Source: an uncultured Clostridia bacterium (GTDB taxonomy: Bacteria; Bacillota; Clostridia; Oscillospirales; Oscillospiraceae). Taken from it: a DNA stretch of 6,217 bases. Below the pieces are notes generated by a model that was not told the DNA's origin, did not search any database, and worked only from the letters and a program-made list of their open reading frames with translations. The stretch spans positions 1 to 6,217 of the forward strand of contig CALLZZ010000270.1 in the NCBI GenBank assembly GCA_937858235.1. Direction: 5' to 3'. Position 1 is the stretch's first letter; each line of letters begins with the position of its first letter. Below, piece after piece: positions 4,970 to 6,217 of the stretch. The translations under genes and the position numbers were made by a program.

Positions 4970-5656
4970 TTACACGAGCGTGACTTCGCTCAGATATACC
5001 CAGCTGTTGATCCCGTCCGGGTGTCCTAAAAGTACGCGGTTTTCGCTTTCTTTGATCTGGCTCACTTTATGGCTGCGATCCTTTACCCATTGGGGAATTG
5101 TCTGGCCGGTGTAATATTTGCTGCCGGTGGGCCGCACCATGGCCCCGACTTTGATCGTCTGGGTAGAAGCGGCCGCCAACTGATTATTTACAGGTTTGAG
5201 CTCCGACTTTGCGGCAGTCTTGGCTCCGACTTTTAGCGCCGAGGTACTTTCCGGCACGCTGGTGGTGGCCTCGTCATACTCCTTAAAGGTAAAGGAGAGA
5301 GTTGCCACCCTTATGCGGCCGAGGTCGTCCAGTTGGACGCTTCCGACGGCCACTTTCCTGAGCTGGAGTTTCGGGCCCAGCTTCTTGCCGTTGAGGTAAA
5401 ACTGGCCTGTCTTGGTGACGAGTGCTTCCCAGCTTTCGATCTCTGCCCTTACGTCTACGCCTGCACCAGAGTGAAGCACAGTCGAGAAGGTGAGGGGGAA
5501 AAGCTGTGTCCCACGCTCGTTGGTTTCCTTCTTGTCCTCTGTAGCATTGTTGTTGTCGGCTTTCTGTTCGTAGGAAAAAGCAAGATCCTCCAGAGCAACA
5601 ACCTTGCTCGCCGACACTTCCCATGTTTTGCTATTCCATTTTGCCATGGTTGCCAT
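4970..5656 (-). CDS. Tail tube/gpU-like protein with C-terminal SH3-like domain
   Basis: A 228-residue protein in two parts. Residues ~8-130 look like a beta-rich tube-end or hub adaptor comparable to P2 gpU or contractile-injection tube proteins: LFPLTFSTVLHSGAGVDV (52-69), LVTKTGQFYLNGKKLGP (79-95), then VQLDDLGRIRVATLSFTFKE (107-126). A Ser/Thr/Ala/Lys-rich linker spans ~130-166. Residues 168-228 resemble an SH3-like domain common in Bacillota phage tail and cell-wall proteins, with VGAMVRPTGSKYYTGQTIP (170-188), WVKD (190-193), VLLG and INSWVY near the end. Such domains may contact cell-wall polymers. The start at 5654-5656 is chosen because AAGGAGG at 5664-5670 lies 7 bases upstream; a second ATG at codon 4 is 16 bases away. 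Position between spike and wedge genes differs from P2. The gpU comparison is tentative, the SH3 call firmer. Confidence 0.75.
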   Translation of the reverse strand: MATMAKWNSKTWEVSASKVVALEDLAFSYEQKADNNNATEDKKETNERGTQLFPLTFSTVLHSGAGVDVRAEIESWEALVTKTGQFYLNGKKLGPKLQLRKVAVGSVQLDDLGRIRVATLSFTFKEYDEATTSVPESTSALKVGAKTAAKSELKPVNNQLAAASTQTIKVGAMVRPTGSKYYTGQTIPQWVKDRSHKVSQIKESENRVLLGHPDGINSWVYLSEVTLV

Positions 5657-5663
5657 GGCTCCA

Positions 5664-5670
5664 CCTCCTT
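5664..5670 (-). promoter_or_regulatory. Ribosome binding site selecting the first of two close ATGs
   Basis: AAGGAGG lies 7 bases before the ATG at 5654-5656. The sequence ATGGCAACCATGGCA gives a second in-frame ATG three codons later that is too distant (16 bases) to be preferred. Confidence 0.7.
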
Positions 5671-5672
5671 TT

Positions 5673-6038
5673 TTACTTCGCGGCCCCGGTGTCTCCGGAT
5701 CCGGTTTCTACGCCGCCGTGCCGGTGGTTTTTCAAGCTAATGCCGGAGGCGGTGACGTCGCCCTTATCTGAGGTGACGCTTCCGGCCTCTATGCTGCCAG
5801 CTGTCAGGCCGGGAAGATATGCGCCCCATTCGCCGTCCATTCTGCCGAGCAGAAGGCCGGTGGAGTCCTCAAAGAGTACAAAGGCCACCTCTGTGCCTTT
5901 TTGGAGGTTGCCAGACTGGCCCCTCATGTGCCACGGTATTGTGATTTGAGCCGTCGGCCTGCCGGAGGCAGCCGAAGGTATAACGCGGGCTTTATTTCCG
6001 CTTATTCCGGCAATCGTGCCCTTTTCAATCTGTGCCAT
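5673..6038 (-). CDS. Baseplate spike protein (gpV-like) with HxH tip
   Basis: A 121-residue protein predicted to be the trimeric central spike that punctures the host envelope (P2 gpV / Mu gp45 family). Residues ~5-70 fit the N-terminal OB-fold: GTIAGISGNKARVIPS at 7-22, ITIPWHMRG at 32-40, and VAFVLFEDSTGLLLGRMDGE at 51-70. Residues ~75-104 (GLTAGSIEAGSVTSDKGDV, then TASGISLKN) form the short repetitive strands of a triple-stranded beta-helix. The C-terminus ends with H105-R-H107-GGV followed by TGSGDTGAAK; an HxH pair at this place binds an iron ion at the needle tip in characterised spikes. It is shorter than P2 gpV (about 210 residues). The start overlaps the previous stop by one base (TAATG), with AAGGAGG at 6045-6051. 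Confidence 0.93.
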   Translation of the reverse strand: MAQIEKGTIAGISGNKARVIPSAASGRPTAQITIPWHMRGQSGNLQKGTEVAFVLFEDSTGLLLGRMDGEWGAYLPGLTAGSIEAGSVTSDKGDVTASGISLKNHRHGGVETGSGDTGAAK

Positions 6039-6217
6039 TAGTAACCTCCTTCCAGCGGTTTTCTGAAATAAAATATTGTTGCGTTTGCAACGTAGTCGTG
6101 CCGGATCTTATTCACAAAGATCGTGCCGTTCCATGCGCTTGCCTTGGTAGTCTTTATCCTCAGCAAGCTGGCTGCAGCATAGCCGGTCATAAGAGATCGG
6201 GCGAATGTCCCACGCTG
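6038..6217 (-). CDS. C-terminal end of a tail hub protein (probably gpD/XkdQ-like), partial
   Basis: Only the last 59 codons and the TAA stop (6038-6040) are present; the gene continues beyond position 6217 and the frame is open to the edge. The visible peptide includes MTGYAAASLLRIKTTKAS (10-27 of the visible part), NGTIFVNKIRHDYVANATIF and the ending FRKPLEGGY. The pattern of a small domain with G.IFV..I.HDY near the end is what I expect at the C-terminus of late-control D / XkdQ hub proteins, where a W.G..f.V..v.H motif often occurs. In P2 and PBSX this gene lies just before the spike. Its last codons (GAA GGA GGT) form the ribosome binding site of the spike gene. That a gene ends here is sure; the hub identity is moderate. 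Confidence 0.65.
   Translation of the reverse strand, partial: QRGTFARSLMTGYAAASLLRIKTTKASAWNGTIFVNKIRHDYVANATIFYFRKPLEGGY
6045..6051 (-). promoter_or_regulatory. Ribosome binding site of the spike gene, inside the hub gene
   Basis: AAGGAGG is formed by the Glu-Gly-Gly codons near the end of the upstream gene, 6 bases before the spike ATG at 6036-6038. With the TAATG stop-start overlap it implies coupled translation of hub and spike. Confidence 0.75.

Overview
The window is the distal part of a contractile (myovirus-like, P2/PBSX-type) tail operon from a phage or prophage. All genes are on the minus strand, so transcription runs from position 6217 toward position 1. Almost every start has a strong AAGGAGG-type Shine-Dalgarno site 6-8 bases upstream. 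That, moderately GC-rich DNA, and tail-protein styles familiar from Clostridia phages (an SH3-like domain with a GQTIP.WVK pattern, small fibre-type proteins with a YPFNNS motif) suggest a Bacillota host, perhaps a gut Clostridia/Oscillospiraceae species. This host call is inference; no host gene is visible.

In transcription order the genes are: the C-terminal end of a probable tail hub protein (gpD/XkdQ-like, 6217-6038); a small gpV-like spike with an HxH metal-binding tip (6038-5673); a tail protein with a tube/gpU-like body and a C-terminal SH3-like domain (5656-4970); a small gpW/gp25-like baseplate wedge protein (4956-4675); a gpJ-like baseplate protein with an extra inserted domain (4678-3332); a gpI-like tail protein with Cys-Gly-Thr repeats at its C-terminus (3318-2512); three small proteins of 103, 141 and 120 residues (2487-1368); and a 377-residue protein with a formylglycine-generating-enzyme/C-type-lectin-like fold (1350-217). 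The genes are nearly contiguous, with 1-4 base overlaps or gaps under 25 bases. No internal promoter or terminator is needed or seen.

The key feature is the 377-residue protein. Its architecture and C-terminus (RGGSW...AGVF...GFRSA) are those of a target protein of a diversity-generating retroelement (DGR). The last ~100 coding bases hold only six adenines on the coding strand, and many surface-type residues use NNC codons (TCC, GAC, GGC, TGC, TAC, AGC), as expected if AAC codons of a template repeat had been randomised by adenine-specific mutagenic retrohoming. Downstream come a set of 8-bp imperfect tandem repeats spanning the stop codon, a perfect 11-bp GC-rich hairpin, and the start of another gene (140-1) in the position where DGRs usually encode the accessory protein Avd. 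The template repeat and reverse transcriptase are not in the window and would be expected beyond position 1.

Together the genes build spike, baseplate and tail-tip appendages, the last carrying a receptor-binding protein that can probably be diversified to change host tropism.
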